Notes under the pieces: generated by a model
What the model saw: the letters and a program-made list of their open reading frames with translations, nothing else
Database searches by the model: none
What the model was told of the DNA's origin: nothing
In this document: positions 1 to 8,524 of the stretch, piece after piece
Layout of the letters: every line of letters begins with the position of its first letter
Numbering within the stretch: the first letter of the stretch is position 1
Position numbers and translations under genes: made by a program
NCBI GenBank assembly: GCA_905479975.1
Contig: CAJQOS010000014.1
Coordinates: forward strand, 1 to 53,853
DNA length: 53,853 nt
Direction: 5' to 3'
DNA from: an uncultured Puniceicoccaceae bacterium
GTDB lineage: Bacteria; Verrucomicrobiota; Verrucomicrobiia; Opitutales; Coraliomargaritaceae

Positions 1-230
1 GCCGCAACGTCGAGTGGCGGTGCCGGGAATGGGAAGATGCCGTCTTCGCCGACGATCTCGCTGACCTGTGTTTCGAGTTCAGCGATACGGCGGTAAGCTG
101 CTTCGCGCTCTTCGAGGAGTGTATCGATCTGAACGCGAGCTTCGAGCGCCTGACGGATGGTTTCCGAATCACCGCGCAGGATGATTTCCTGCAGTGTGAG
201 CGGTTCTAGTTTCTGTGGTTTTTTAGCCAT
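1..230 (-). CDS. Small coiled-coil protein, 3' part cut by window edge
   Basis: I do not recognise this protein. The frame opens with ATG at 230 (MAKKPQKLEPL...) and runs off the left edge after 76 codons without a stop. The visible part is charged and helical: residues about 14-58 alternate hydrophobic and E/R-rich positions, as in a coiled coil, and a proline-rich stretch (PFPAPP) begins near residue 67. It lies 34 bp downstream of the HEAT-like repeat gene on the same strand and is probably the third gene of the ftsK unit. Function unknown. Codon use matches its neighbours, so I consider it a real gene. Confidence 0.7.
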   Translation of the reverse strand, partial: MAKKPQKLEPLTLQEIILRGDSETIRQALEARVQIDTLLEEREAAYRRIAELETQVSEIVGEDGIFPFPAPPLDVA

Positions 231-264
231 AGTTATGATGTTGAGTTAAGATGAATGAGAGTGG

Positions 265-1764
265 TTATTCTCCGAAAAAGTTAACGATTTTTTTGAATAA
301 GGCGGGCTTACTTTTTGCGCGTTTGCGTGGCGCCTCGCGTGGGGTTTTTGCTGCGGGTGTTGTTGGTTTTGGGCTACGCTCGCGCAGGCGTCGAGTGTAG
401 GTTTCTTCTGCCGCGAAGACGACCTCTCGGTTTGTGTCTTCGCAAAGGCGTTTGAGCTGTGTGTCGTCGAGCGTTGGATTCGACGCGACTGCGAGGCGCA
501 CGGTATCGCTAATGTCTGCGGAGAGGCGTGCGCGCACTCGGCTGCTTAAATTTGTAGAGTAGGCGCTGAATGCGCGTAGTGTCGGCGCGTCATTTTGTGC
601 GAGTTGCTCGGCGACGGATTCGCTTGTGTTGCTGTATTCGATTTCCAAATACGCACAGTGCTCGGCTGCTGTGAGGCTATCACGCTGGTTAATGAGCAAG
701 TCGCGGTGTGTGTCTGTTAGATCGTCGCGATAGGTGATGAGCAGTGCGATTTCGTCTTCGGGGTGTGCGCAAAGGTGTGCGATCACCTCGTCGCTGATGG
801 ACGGGTTTTTCGCGAGTGCGCGGCAAGAGCCGAGGTCGACGGATGCTGCGATGTGTAATGCGATTGATTCGTGTAAGGAGGTGTTGGCTGCCAGGCGGCG
901 GCGCACTTTGGGCGAGGCATCTTGCGCGAGAATACGTTGGATACTAGCGGGTAGATCGGGCTGCTCGGCAAGGAAGATGCGATCGCGTGTATCACCGGAT
1001 TCGGCGAAAAAGAGCATCTCTGGGCCGCTGAGTTCTTTGCCTGCTAGCGCAGTGCGGCACGCAAATGAATGCGGGGAAAAATGGATCGCATCTTGAGTGC
1101 TTTGTGGGAGTGCTGCTTTACGTCGTAGGAGTAGCAGTTGTTGGCTCAGGTCGTCACCGTCTGCCCAGAGTTGGAGCAGTTCGTCGTCGAGTGTGCAGTG
1201 CAGAATGACTGCGGCGCGCACGGCGGTGTTGTCGCTTTGTGCGAGATGCACCGCGATGTCGAGGTCGATCGTCTTACGGTTGGACAGTGAGATACGAACT
1301 GCAGAGGATTTGTCATCTGCGAGGATGAATTGCAGGTGGGCGGGGAGCGCTGGATTCTGTGCGACGGCCGCGCGCACGTAGGGGTTTTTATCTTCGACTA
1401 GAATTTGAAACTCTTTGGGAGTTAAATTCGAGTTGCTGGAAAGCGTGTGACGCACGGTGACGTCTTTATGCTTAACGAGTCGATTGAGCGCTTGCTGTGG
1501 GCAACGCGGGTTGCTCGCGAGGCCAGTGGCGATCCCTGACTTTTTCGGGTCGAGTTTGGTCGCTATTTGATCCGCCAGGTCGGACGGAATCAGCGGGTAG
1601 TGCGCTAGGAATTCTAGGTAAACGTCTTGATCATGATACAGCTCGTAGAGGTCGCGCAGGATACGAGTCGGCAGCGGTGGCTTGCGGTGAACCTTTACAG
1701 TCTCCGCGACGCCGAGTTCGTCGATTTGTGCGACGAGGTCATCACTGGTGTTTATTTGCACCAT
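265..1764 (-). CDS. HEAT/LRV-like helical repeat protein
   Basis: A 499-residue protein built almost wholly from degenerate repeats of about 25 residues, with the recurring pattern D-x-x-x-x-V-R-x-A-V-A-x-N-P-x-L followed by an amphipathic helix (for example around residues 125-180 and 425-460). This is the look of HEAT-like or LRV (leucine-rich repeat variant) alpha-solenoids, which usually serve as protein-binding scaffolds. There is no signal peptide or membrane segment, so it should be cytosolic. The C-terminus (about 465-499) is a basic P/K/R-rich tail ending in a short amphipathic helix (KKIVNFFGE). The ATG at 1764 lies inside the end of ftsK, a 13-bp overlap that suggests translational coupling and a link to the translocase. 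The partner is inferred from context only. Confidence 0.75.
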   Translation of the reverse strand: MVQINTSDDLVAQIDELGVAETVKVHRKPPLPTRILRDLYELYHDQDVYLEFLAHYPLIPSDLADQIATKLDPKKSGIATGLASNPRCPQQALNRLVKHKDVTVRHTLSSNSNLTPKEFQILVEDKNPYVRAAVAQNPALPAHLQFILADDKSSAVRISLSNRKTIDLDIAVHLAQSDNTAVRAAVILHCTLDDELLQLWADGDDLSQQLLLLRRKAALPQSTQDAIHFSPHSFACRTALAGKELSGPEMLFFAESGDTRDRIFLAEQPDLPASIQRILAQDASPKVRRRLAANTSLHESIALHIAASVDLGSCRALAKNPSISDEVIAHLCAHPEDEIALLITYRDDLTDTHRDLLINQRDSLTAAEHCAYLEIEYSNTSESVAEQLAQNDAPTLRAFSAYSTNLSSRVRARLSADISDTVRLAVASNPTLDDTQLKRLCEDTNREVVFAAEETYTRRLRERSPKPTTPAAKTPREAPRKRAKSKPALFKKIVNFFGE

Positions 1765-3704
1765 TCAACCTCCTCTGGAGTTAGGAACACCTCGCGCGGT
1801 GTCGATCCGTTTTGCGGGCCGATGTGCATGCGATCTTCGAGCTCTTCGATGAGCAGGGCGGCGCGGTTGTAGCCGATGCGCAGGCGGCGTTGTAGGAAAC
1901 TGGTGCTGGCTTTTTGCGATTCGGCCACGGTGAGCATGGCTTTTTTCAAAAGTGCTTCATCGTCTTCGCCTTCGATGCCGTCGATGCCCATTTGGCTGCC
2001 TTGCATATCTTCGCCAGAGGCGGGAATGGATTTCAGATCGACGCGGAATTCCGGTAAGCGTTGGCCTGAGATGTGTTCGACGACGCTGATGATTTCGTGA
2101 TCTTCCACCATTGGGCTCTGGATGCGGATCAAGCGCGCAATGCCCGGCGGGTTGAAGAGAAAGTCGCCTTTACCGAGTAGGCTTTCGGCGCCCTTGCAGT
2201 CGAGAATCGTGCGCGAATCGACGTTGGAGGAGACCTGGAACGCGATACGCGTCGGGAAATTGGCCTTAATAATACCAGTAATGACGTTCACACTCGGGCG
2301 TTGAGTCGCAACGATGGTATGGATGCCGACGGCGCGCGAAAGTTGTGCAATACGGGCGAGGGCACCTTCGGCTTCGCCTTTGGAGGTCATCATCAGGTCG
2401 GCAAGCTCGTCGATAATAACGACAGTGAATGGCATCTTGTCGAACCCATCCACGGCGGCCTTATCATTGTAGCCTGCGATGTTACGCACCTGCTTTTCGG
2501 CGAGCACTTCGTAGCGGCGCTCCATTTCTTTGACCACCCACTTGAGCACTTGGACGGCCGGCTTGGCGTCGGCCACGACGGAGTGGATGAGGTGTGGGAC
2601 ACTGCGGAAGAGGCCGAACTCGACACGCTTGGGGTCGATTAAGACCAGCTCTAGCTCATCGGGTTTGAAATTATAGAGCAGACTGAGGATGAGCGTGCTC
2701 ATGCAGACCGACTTACCACTACCGGTGGCACCCGCGATGAGCAGGTGCGGCGCCTTGGCTAGATCGGTGATGATTGGCTTGCCTTGAATGTCGAGCCCCA
2801 TGACGAGCGGGATCTCGTAGTCGTTCTGTGTCCATGCTTTCGAACTGAGAAGGGAGCGCAGGGAAATGGGGACTGAGTTACTGTTGCCGACTTCGATGCC
2901 GACAAAGGGTTCGCCAGGGATCGGGGCCTGCATACGGATGCTTGAGGTGGCGAGGCCGAGGGCGATGTTCTTCTGCAGATTGGTGATGGACTCGACGCGC
3001 ACGCCCATGCCCGGTTGCACGCGAAACTGTGTGATACGCGGGCCGATCAACGCATCGTACACGTAGGCATCGACCGCGAAGCTATCTAAGGTGTCCTGAA
3101 GCGTGTTCTTCTGCTCTTCGAGCGCTTCGGGAGTGACGAGTGTGACCGATTCGACGTCGGATTTCTCTAGCAGTTCGAGGCTTGGGAATTGGTAGTCGGC
3201 GAGTTCGACGGGCTGATCGATGGGCTCTGGTGTGGCTTCGAGTTCGGCGGCCTTTGTGTTTTCGTCTGCTTCGCGCTCGGCAAGTTCGGCAATCTCTTGG
3301 GAGCGAGGGTCGATGCCTGCGAGCTGGTCGCGGGCGCTTTGCAGCATGCGTTCGTAGCGTTGGCGGCTCTCGTTGGCGTAGTCTTGAAAGTAGTGCGATC
3401 GCTCCGCGCGATCCTTGAGCAGAGCATCTAGTTCGCTGCGCCACTGGGCGAGCTGTGCTTGTTCGGTGGCGATGCAGGCTTCTTCGCGGCGCACGTCGGC
3501 GACCACTTCTTCGGGTAACTCGTCTTCGTATTCCTCGCCTGTGGTGGCTTCTGAATCGTCGTCTTCGTATTCCCAGACGTATTCATACTCCTCTTCTTGG
3601 TTGTTGAGGTTCTCCTTCATCGTCTGAACCGTATCGACGAGGCGACTGAGGCCTGCCTTCATGCGGCGCAGAGAGCTTTTGTTTTTGGAGAATGAGAGTG
3701 CCAT
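1752..3704 (-). CDS. ftsK: FtsK/SpoIIIE-family DNA translocase without membrane domain
   Basis: ATP-driven double-stranded DNA pump of the FtsK/SpoIIIE/HerA class, normally moving chromosome ends and dimer-resolution sites at division. The core is complete: alpha/beta region about 170-310, Walker A GATGSGKS at 325-332, Walker B with VVIIDELADLMM at 428-439, VATQRPSVNVITG near 465-477, and a C-terminal winged-helix gamma domain (about 582-648) of the type that reads KOPS/SRS polarity sequences. Unusually, the 650-residue protein has no N-terminal membrane helices. Residues 1-170 are instead a short basic segment, a very acidic stretch (about 36-66) and a long coiled coil. It would have to be cytosolic or recruited by a partner, and the overlapping repeat-protein gene is a candidate. 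Start is ATG at 3704. Confidence 0.93.
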   Translation of the reverse strand: MALSFSKNKSSLRRMKAGLSRLVDTVQTMKENLNNQEEEYEYVWEYEDDDSEATTGEEYEDELPEEVVADVRREEACIATEQAQLAQWRSELDALLKDRAERSHYFQDYANESRQRYERMLQSARDQLAGIDPRSQEIAELAEREADENTKAAELEATPEPIDQPVELADYQFPSLELLEKSDVESVTLVTPEALEEQKNTLQDTLDSFAVDAYVYDALIGPRITQFRVQPGMGVRVESITNLQKNIALGLATSSIRMQAPIPGEPFVGIEVGNSNSVPISLRSLLSSKAWTQNDYEIPLVMGLDIQGKPIITDLAKAPHLLIAGATGSGKSVCMSTLILSLLYNFKPDELELVLIDPKRVEFGLFRSVPHLIHSVVADAKPAVQVLKWVVKEMERRYEVLAEKQVRNIAGYNDKAAVDGFDKMPFTVVIIDELADLMMTSKGEAEGALARIAQLSRAVGIHTIVATQRPSVNVITGIIKANFPTRIAFQVSSNVDSRTILDCKGAESLLGKGDFLFNPPGIARLIRIQSPMVEDHEIISVVEHISGQRLPEFRVDLKSIPASGEDMQGSQMGIDGIEGEDDEALLKKAMLTVAESQKASTSFLQRRLRIGYNRAALLIEELEDRMHIGPQNGSTPREVFLTPEEVEWCK

Positions 3705-3887
3705 TGATGGGTGTAAGGGAGCTTCGCTTCAGGGTTGATCTGTTCCCGTCTGTATCGCTCTGGTTAAGCTGGAAATTCAGGGCGAAGGTTCAAGGCTGAA
3801 TTTGCTGAAAGACAGGAAAAATGGGGTCTATCACTCCGGAGGATGGACACTCATTTCCATGCATATCGCATGAGGCAGTGTTTCAGA

Positions 3888-3907
3888 TCGGGACAAGAGT
3901 GTCCCGA
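3888..3907. repeat. Perfect palindrome upstream of ftsK
   Basis: TCGGGACA, four-base loop AGAG, TGTCCCGA: an 8-bp perfect stem in the 259-bp spacer between ftsK and the first tRNA-Asp. No T-run follows on either side, so it is not an obvious terminator. It may be a dispersed palindromic (REP-like) element. The rest of the spacer 3705-3923 shows nothing I can name. Confidence 0.5.
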
Positions 3908-3923
3908 CTCCTGTGCTTTAGGC

Positions 3924-3960
3924 ACAAAAAAGCCCGCTGATTTTGAAAATCAACGGGCTT
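3924..3960 (-). terminator. Rho-independent terminator of tRNA-Asp copy 1
   Basis: Reading on the minus strand, a long stem (AAGCCCGTTGATTTT pairing with its near-complement, one G-T wobble) is followed by a run of six T. It starts 3 bp beyond the CCA end of the tRNA. Confidence 0.9.
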
Positions 3961-3963
3961 AAA

Positions 3964-4040
3964 TGGCGGGATAGACGAGATTTGAACTCGCGGCCTCCTG
4001 CGTGACAGGCAGGCGCTCTAACCAACTGAGCTACTACCCC
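3964..4040 (-). tRNA. tRNA-Asp (GTC), copy 1
   Basis: A 77-nt cloverleaf on the minus strand: acceptor GGGGTAG / CTATCCC (one G-T pair), D-arm with AGCTCAGTTGG, anticodon loop CTGTCAC with anticodon GTC, T-arm with GTTCAAATC, discriminator G and encoded CCA. Its sequence is identical to the copy at 4230-4306. Confidence 0.97.
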
Positions 4041-4063
4041 AAAAAGTTGTTAAAGAAGCGCAG

Positions 4064-4091
4064 ACAGTAGAAATCGAAGTTTTGAAGTCAA
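4064..4091 (-). promoter_or_regulatory. Promoter of tRNA-Asp copy 1
   Basis: On the minus strand TTGACT (4091-4086), 16 bp, TACTGT (4069-4064), about 24 bp before the tRNA 5' end. Both boxes are unchanged in copy 2 although the spacer between them has several substitutions, which supports selection on the boxes. Confidence 0.6.
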
Positions 4092-4191
4092 GCGGTGTTT
4101 ACGGGATATTGCAGAAATTTTACGAAATGATTCGGCAGGCAGGACGGAGGTCTGCCGGAGATGGCGTAGCAATGTCTGTGTCACGTGGGCA

Positions 4192-4226
4192 CAAAAAAGC
4201 CCGTTGATTGTGAAATCAACGGGCTT
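4192..4226 (-). terminator. Rho-independent terminator of tRNA-Asp copy 2
   Basis: Minus-strand stem GCCCGTTGATTT with its perfect complement around a short loop, then six T. It ends transcription of the promoter-distal tRNA copy before copy 1, so the two tRNAs are probably separate transcription units. Confidence 0.88.
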
Positions 4227-4229
4227 AAA

Positions 4230-4306
4230 TGGCGGGATAGACGAGATTTGAACTCGCGGCCTCCTGCGTGACAGGCAGGCGCTCTAACCAACTGAGCTAC
4301 TACCCC
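4230..4306 (-). tRNA. tRNA-Asp (GTC), copy 2
   Basis: Identical in all 77 nt to the copy at 3964-4040, with the same GTC anticodon and encoded CCA. Confidence 0.97.
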
Positions 4307-4329
4307 AAAAAGTTGTTAAAGAAGCGCAG

Positions 4330-4357
4330 ACAGTAGAAATCGGAGTTCCGAAGTCAA
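4330..4357 (-). promoter_or_regulatory. Promoter of tRNA-Asp copy 2
   Basis: Same TTGACT - 16 bp - TACTGT arrangement as copy 1 (minus strand, 4357-4330). The boxes are conserved and the spacer differs. Confidence 0.6.
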
Positions 4358-4478
4358 GCGGAGTTTTTGCGTTTTTTGAGATTTTTATTGGATGCTGATT
4401 CTGAGGTGAGTTTGCAGCATTTTTTTGTGACTCTGGTTTTGCCATTCACCTATTTGCTGCACAGTTTGATTCTGTCGT

Positions 4479-5492
4479 ATGCGTTTATTATCAAAGGAAT
4501 CCACGAATGAGTCGAAGACGCGCCGCTCAAAGTTCGGCCCGCTGGTTCTGGCATTGCTGATCCAAGGGGGGCTTTTGTTTGTTGCGGTATTTGTGGTAGT
4601 GCTGGTGCCTGAATTCCGAGATGATCCCGAGTTTGTGGCAAAGAAGAAGATTTATTTACCGCAAAAAGAGCTGGAGCATAAGGTCGCGTTGGCGGCGTTT
4701 CAGAACGCGGCGAGCTCGCCGATGCAGTTGGAGCGGATCAGCACGGCGGCCTTATTGCCGGATGCGATGCCCTCGTTGCCGGCCTTGCCGAAAAGTGAGT
4801 TTAATCCGATTGAGCGTAACCCGGCGGCCTTGCAGTCGGACGCCTTGCTCGGGCAATCTGGTGTGTTGGGTGCGTTGCAGGGCTTAAAGACGGAGTCGTC
4901 CTCGGCCTCGTTGTTTGGAATCGAGGACAGTGGACAGCGCATCCTGATCTTGTTTGATAATAGCTCGACGGTCTGGAATAAGGCCAGTGATGCGGGGGTG
5001 AGCACGGATGCCTTTGTGCGGGAGCTCTCGATGCTGGTGGACGGGCTCAATGCCAACACGCTATTTGGGTTGGTTCCCTTTGCGCGGCAGGTGGGCACGT
5101 TTCGCGACTACATGATCGCAGCAGGGGCGCGCAATAAGAAGGAGGCGAAGCGTTGGATTATTAAAAATGTGCGCTCCAGTCGGAAGGCGACGCAGCTGCC
5201 CTTTGTGGAGGACGGGATTCAAGGGGCGCTCACAGTGGCCTTCCAGATGGAGCCGGAAGTGATTTTTATCGTGTCCGATGGCGATTTTCAGCGCAGCAAG
5301 ACCGCGAAGGCCAGCGCGGGCGATGTGCCGTGGAAGGATGTGGATAAAACTTTGCGGGCGCTGACACGTGAGTATGGCATTGAACCGCGCATTCACTTCA
5401 TCGGGTTTAAGGTGGAAGCCGAGGCTGCGGATGCGATTCAGAAGATCACCCGCCGTTTTGGCGGGGAGTTTTCTGATTTTACGCAGGGGTGA
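4479..5492 (+). CDS. Membrane-anchored VWA-domain protein
   Basis: A 337-residue protein with one strong membrane helix at about 20-45 after a basic N-terminus, so the rest should face the periplasm. Residues about 152-335 form a von Willebrand factor A-like domain: ILILFDNSSTVW carries the metal site pattern D160-x-S162-x-T164, and a later strand ends in IVSDGD (D267), typical of a MIDAS. VWA domains bind protein ligands through a divalent cation. The region 50-150 is low-complexity and proline/serine/leucine-rich. The gene stands alone, between the tRNA-Asp pair and the convergent RNase R gene. I cannot assign a ligand or pathway. Confidence 0.8.
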   Translation: MRLLSKESTNESKTRRSKFGPLVLALLIQGGLLFVAVFVVVLVPEFRDDPEFVAKKKIYLPQKELEHKVALAAFQNAASSPMQLERISTAALLPDAMPSLPALPKSEFNPIERNPAALQSDALLGQSGVLGALQGLKTESSSASLFGIEDSGQRILILFDNSSTVWNKASDAGVSTDAFVRELSMLVDGLNANTLFGLVPFARQVGTFRDYMIAAGARNKKEAKRWIIKNVRSSRKATQLPFVEDGIQGALTVAFQMEPEVIFIVSDGDFQRSKTAKASAGDVPWKDVDKTLRALTREYGIEPRIHFIGFKVEAEAADAIQKITRRFGGEFSDFTQG

Positions 5493-5596
5493 TGGATTGC
5501 AGAGCCTCGTTGTCGAGTTCCTTTAGGTGCTCGACCGTTGGGTGGTTGGTGCTGATTCGGCCAATCGGGAGGCCAGCTAAAGCAAGCCACCTACTT

Positions 5597-8074
5597 TTAT
5601 TTGCGCTTCTTGAACGGGCGGGCGCGTTTCTTAGCTCCGCCGCCACCGCCGCGTTTTGTAAGTGGTGCGACGCTGGTCTTTTTGAAGCCGCCTTTGCTTT
5701 TACCTTTGTTGATGCGGTCGGCTGAGGCTTGACGGCCTTTGCTGCGGCGTTGCTTTTTCGGATCCATGCGGCGATCGATTTTGTCGGTCGTTGCGGTGGC
5801 ACGGAAGTCGATCTGGCGCTTGAAGCGGTCAACACGCTCGACTTGCACCATGATATATTGACCGAGTGAATACGATTTTTTCGTGCGCCGTCCGATGAGT
5901 GCTGTGCCGTCATTGCTCGGGTTGTAGAAGTCGTCGTCGAGTGTCGAGATGTGCACCATGCCGAAGGCGAGGGAATCCGTGAGCTCGATGAAGAGGCCGT
6001 GGTTTTTGACGTCGGTAATGATCGCCTTGAACGACTGCTTTTCAGGCTTCTGCAGCTCGCGTTCGTAGAATTCGAGTAGCTTGGTCTTGGTGGAGTCGCG
6101 TTCGGCATCGACGCTGTTGCGCTCGCTCACGCTGAGGTGGTCGCCGAGCGACAGGAGTTTGCCTTGCGTGTAGCGGATGTCTGGTTCGTCGGGTGCAGAG
6201 TCCACGCCCGTCTTGTGCATGTAGCCGTCCAGCACGCGGTGCACGATGAGGTCGGAGTAGCGGCGGATCGGTGACGTGAAGTGGGTGTAGTCGGGCTTGG
6301 CGAGGCCGTAGTGGCCGTCTGCGCTGGCTCGGTATTGCGCTTGCTTGAGGCTGCGCAGCACTTGCACTTTTAGGGTGTAGCCTTGCGGGTGCTCTTTGAG
6401 CTTTTTGAGTAGCATGCTCATTTCGCGCGGTTTGCCCAAGTCACCGCAGGTCACGCCGAAGGTGATCATCGTTTCGCGAAGCTCTTTGAGCTTTTCATCT
6501 TCTGGCTCGTCGTGGACGCGATAGATGCTGGGGAAGTTTGAACGCTTCATTGCGCGGGCGACTTGTTCATTGGCCGCGAGCATGAACTCTTCGATCAATT
6601 GGTGGCTCTCGTCGTTGACTTCTTTCTCAAGACGGTCGGCGTAGCCTTCCTCGTCGACGTAGATTTTGACCGAAGTCATGTCGAGATCGAGCGAGCCTTT
6701 AGTGAAGCGACGTTTGCGCAGTTGGGAGGCGATATTCCAACTCTTACGAATATACTTTTGCAGGAGCGTCATCTCGTCGTCGCTGACTTCGTCGAGCGAG
6801 CGGCCAGTTGAGCCTGTCTGGTGCTTCGGTGGGAGTGGAGTTTTGCGGACGACTTCGAGGTCGTCTTCCATCATGAACGCGTAGGCCTGCTTGTAAGTCA
6901 GACGTTTATTACTGCGGATGACGGTGTTGGCAAAATCCACTCCAACGACGTCGGCTTTAGGGGAGAATGTGATGAAGCAGGTCTTCGTGAGTCGATCTTG
7001 TGCCTCAACCAAGCTACAGAGCCCGTTGGACAGGGCATGCGGCAGCATCGGGATCACGGTGCCGACCAGGTAGGTGCTATTGGCGCGCTCTTGTGCTTCC
7101 ACATCCAGCGGGGTGCCGGGCTTGACGTAGGCGCTGACATCGGCGATGTGCACGCCGACGCGGATTTTACCGCCGTCCAGTTCTTCTAGGGAAATGGCGT
7201 CGTCGAAGTCCTTGGCATCATCGGGGTCGATGGTGAAGGTGAAGATGTCGCGGCAGTCTTGGCGGCCTTTGGTGTCTTTTTTGCGAACGTGGTCGGGAAT
7301 GCTGTTCGTCTGCTTCTCAACCGCGGCTGGGAATTGTGGGTTGAGGTTGTATTTATAAAGGATGGATTTGAACTCGGCATCGGGTTCGTGGTTGGTACCG
7401 AGCACTTCGGTGATTTCACCCTCGGGATTGAGGTGACGCTGTGTCCACTCCAGGAGTTTAACGACGACTTTATCACCGACCTTTGGAATCGGCTTAATGC
7501 CTGAATTCGAGGGCTCTGGAACGAGGATGTCCTGCGTGATGCGAGGATCATCTGGGATGACGTAGTAAGTGTGGCGGCCTTTCTCTAGAGCGCCGGGGAT
7601 GGCTTCGCGAGCACGCTTGAGGATACGGATGACGCGGACGTTGGGCTTTTCGTTCGGATCGTAAGCGGGGCGCTTGTCGCGACCGCCTCGGAAAGGGCGT
7701 GGTTGTTGGTGGCGTATAATGCGTGCGAGCACTTGGTCGGCATGCATGGCGACGCCTGTATCCTCCACGGAGACGGGGTAGCCTTGAGCGATGGTAACCG
7801 ATGGCTTCCCTTCGGTGGCATCAGGAACGAGGGTGGCTGCGCCGTTTTGGCGAAACATGATGCGGCCGCTTACGAGGTCGGCGTCGTCAGGAATGCAGAG
7901 CTTGTCCTTTTTCAGGCGGGCGATTTCGCCGCGTTCAAGCATTTGATCGATCAGAAAATTCGCGTCGTTGGCTTCTTTGGGGCTGAGGCGGAGGACGGCG
8001 ATGACTTCTTCGCGCCGCATGGGCACGTAGTCTTTGGTTTTAAAAAGTGTGAGGAGTTGTGAACGTAGTTCCAT
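5597..8074 (-). CDS. rnr: Ribonuclease R (3'-5' exoribonuclease)
   Basis: Processive 3'-5' exoribonuclease that degrades structured RNA and takes part in rRNA/tmRNA quality control. Order of domains over 825 residues: N-terminal winged helix (about 1-60), cold-shock/OB regions (65-240), RNB catalytic domain (about 265-600) with the acidic metal site [11 protein letters not shown] at 283-293 and the family signature [12 protein letters not shown] at 598-609, S1 domain (about 682-758), and a lysine/arginine/glycine-rich tail (about 765-825) as in other RNase R proteins. Length and layout match the family (E. coli 813). It is convergent with the VWA gene and lies 161 bp downstream of tRNA-Thr on the same strand, with no clear terminator between them. 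Start is ATG at 8074. Confidence 0.96.
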   Translation of the reverse strand: MELRSQLLTLFKTKDYVPMRREEVIAVLRLSPKEANDANFLIDQMLERGEIARLKKDKLCIPDDADLVSGRIMFRQNGAATLVPDATEGKPSVTIAQGYPVSVEDTGVAMHADQVLARIIRHQQPRPFRGGRDKRPAYDPNEKPNVRVIRILKRAREAIPGALEKGRHTYYVIPDDPRITQDILVPEPSNSGIKPIPKVGDKVVVKLLEWTQRHLNPEGEITEVLGTNHEPDAEFKSILYKYNLNPQFPAAVEKQTNSIPDHVRKKDTKGRQDCRDIFTFTIDPDDAKDFDDAISLEELDGGKIRVGVHIADVSAYVKPGTPLDVEAQERANSTYLVGTVIPMLPHALSNGLCSLVEAQDRLTKTCFITFSPKADVVGVDFANTVIRSNKRLTYKQAYAFMMEDDLEVVRKTPLPPKHQTGSTGRSLDEVSDDEMTLLQKYIRKSWNIASQLRKRRFTKGSLDLDMTSVKIYVDEEGYADRLEKEVNDESHQLIEEFMLAANEQVARAMKRSNFPSIYRVHDEPEDEKLKELRETMITFGVTCGDLGKPREMSMLLKKLKEHPQGYTLKVQVLRSLKQAQYRASADGHYGLAKPDYTHFTSPIRRYSDLIVHRVLDGYMHKTGVDSAPDEPDIRYTQGKLLSLGDHLSVSERNSVDAERDSTKTKLLEFYERELQKPEKQSFKAIITDVKNHGLFIELTDSLAFGMVHISTLDDDFYNPSNDGTALIGRRTKKSYSLGQYIMVQVERVDRFKRQIDFRATATTDKIDRRMDPKKQRRSKGRQASADRINKGKSKGGFKKTSVAPLTKRGGGGGAKKRARPFKKRK

Positions 8075-8140
8075 ATGGGGTGTGACTCTGTTGAGTTTTT
8101 GGGTCTTTGCGAGCCGCGATCTGTTGCCGGCGTGCGTGTA

Positions 8141-8177
8141 TGCGACTTCTCGTCGCAGTTAGATGGCCGATCCGGCC
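8141..8177. repeat. Two adjacent small palindromes (REP-like)
   Basis: TGCGAC-TTCTC-GTCGCA (8141-8157), then GGCC-GATCC-GGCC (8165-8177), in the spacer between tRNA-Thr and rnr. There is no T-run. The second shares a GGATCGGCCA core with the palindrome at 33549-33567. Confidence 0.45.
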
Positions 8178-8235
8178 AATAAGAGGGCGAGCGTGATCGT
8201 CGCCGAGTGTTGCTCCCTTTCGAGGAAGTGAAGAA

Positions 8236-8311
8236 TGGAGCCGAAAAACGGAGTCGAACCGTCGACCTATTCATTACGAATGAATTGCTCTACCAACTGA
8301 GCTATTTCGGC
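8236..8311 (-). tRNA. tRNA-Thr (CGT)
   Basis: A 76-nt cloverleaf on the minus strand: acceptor GCCGAAA / TTTCGGC, D-arm AGCTCAGTTGG, anticodon stem-loop ATTCATTCGTAATGAAT with anticodon CGT, T-arm GGTTCGACTCC, discriminator T and encoded CCA. Confidence 0.96.
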
Positions 8312-8325
8312 GAACCATTAGTCCT

Positions 8326-8353
8326 TAGCTAGGAAATCGGTGGATTTTAGCAA
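8326..8353 (-). promoter_or_regulatory. Probable promoter of tRNA-Thr
   Basis: On the minus strand TTGCTA (8353-8348), 16 bp, TAGCTA (8331-8326), ending about 15 bp before the tRNA. The spacing matches the tRNA-Asp promoters. The boxes are only fair matches to a sigma70 consensus. Confidence 0.4.
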
Positions 8354-8462
8354 GCGTATTTTTAACCCTCACTTTTTAGCAATGCCGTATGTTCGTCTTT
8401 GAAGGTGGGCTTGCCGTTTGGATCAGTGAGGGAGGGCGCACCGAGACGATGCCGCGGGCTAT

Positions 8463-8496
8463 AAAAAAACGGCTGCCTCCGTTTGGAAGCAGCCGT
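8463..8496 (-). terminator. Terminator after the SWIB gene
   Basis: Minus-strand stem AACGGCTGCTTCC / GGAGGCAGCCGTT (one mismatch) with a four-base loop, then seven T. It lies 29 bp past the SWIB stop codon and closes the nif3-aroQ-SWIB unit. Confidence 0.9.
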
Positions 8497-8524
8497 TGTA
8501 AATGTGTTAAGTGCGAATCGAGTG

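Larger units (their letters stand above)
3921..4100. repeat. Tandem duplication, copy 1 (terminator + tRNA-Asp + promoter)
   Basis: This block of about 180 bp recurs at 4188-4366 with an offset of 266-267 bp. The tRNA is identical in both copies. The 60 bp on its 5' side and the terminator hairpin differ by only a few bases. The roughly 87 bp between the blocks is not duplicated. Confidence 0.9.
4188..4366. repeat. Tandem duplication, copy 2 (terminator + tRNA-Asp + promoter)
   Basis: Second copy of the block at 3921-4100. It differs by a one-base deletion and a few substitutions in the terminator loop and by four or five substitutions in the promoter region. Confidence 0.9.

Noticed and set aside
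3082..3444. Antisense and off-frame open frames inside ftsK
   Set aside because: Arginine- or serine-rich translations typical of shadow frames in GC-rich DNA; ftsK itself explains the region.
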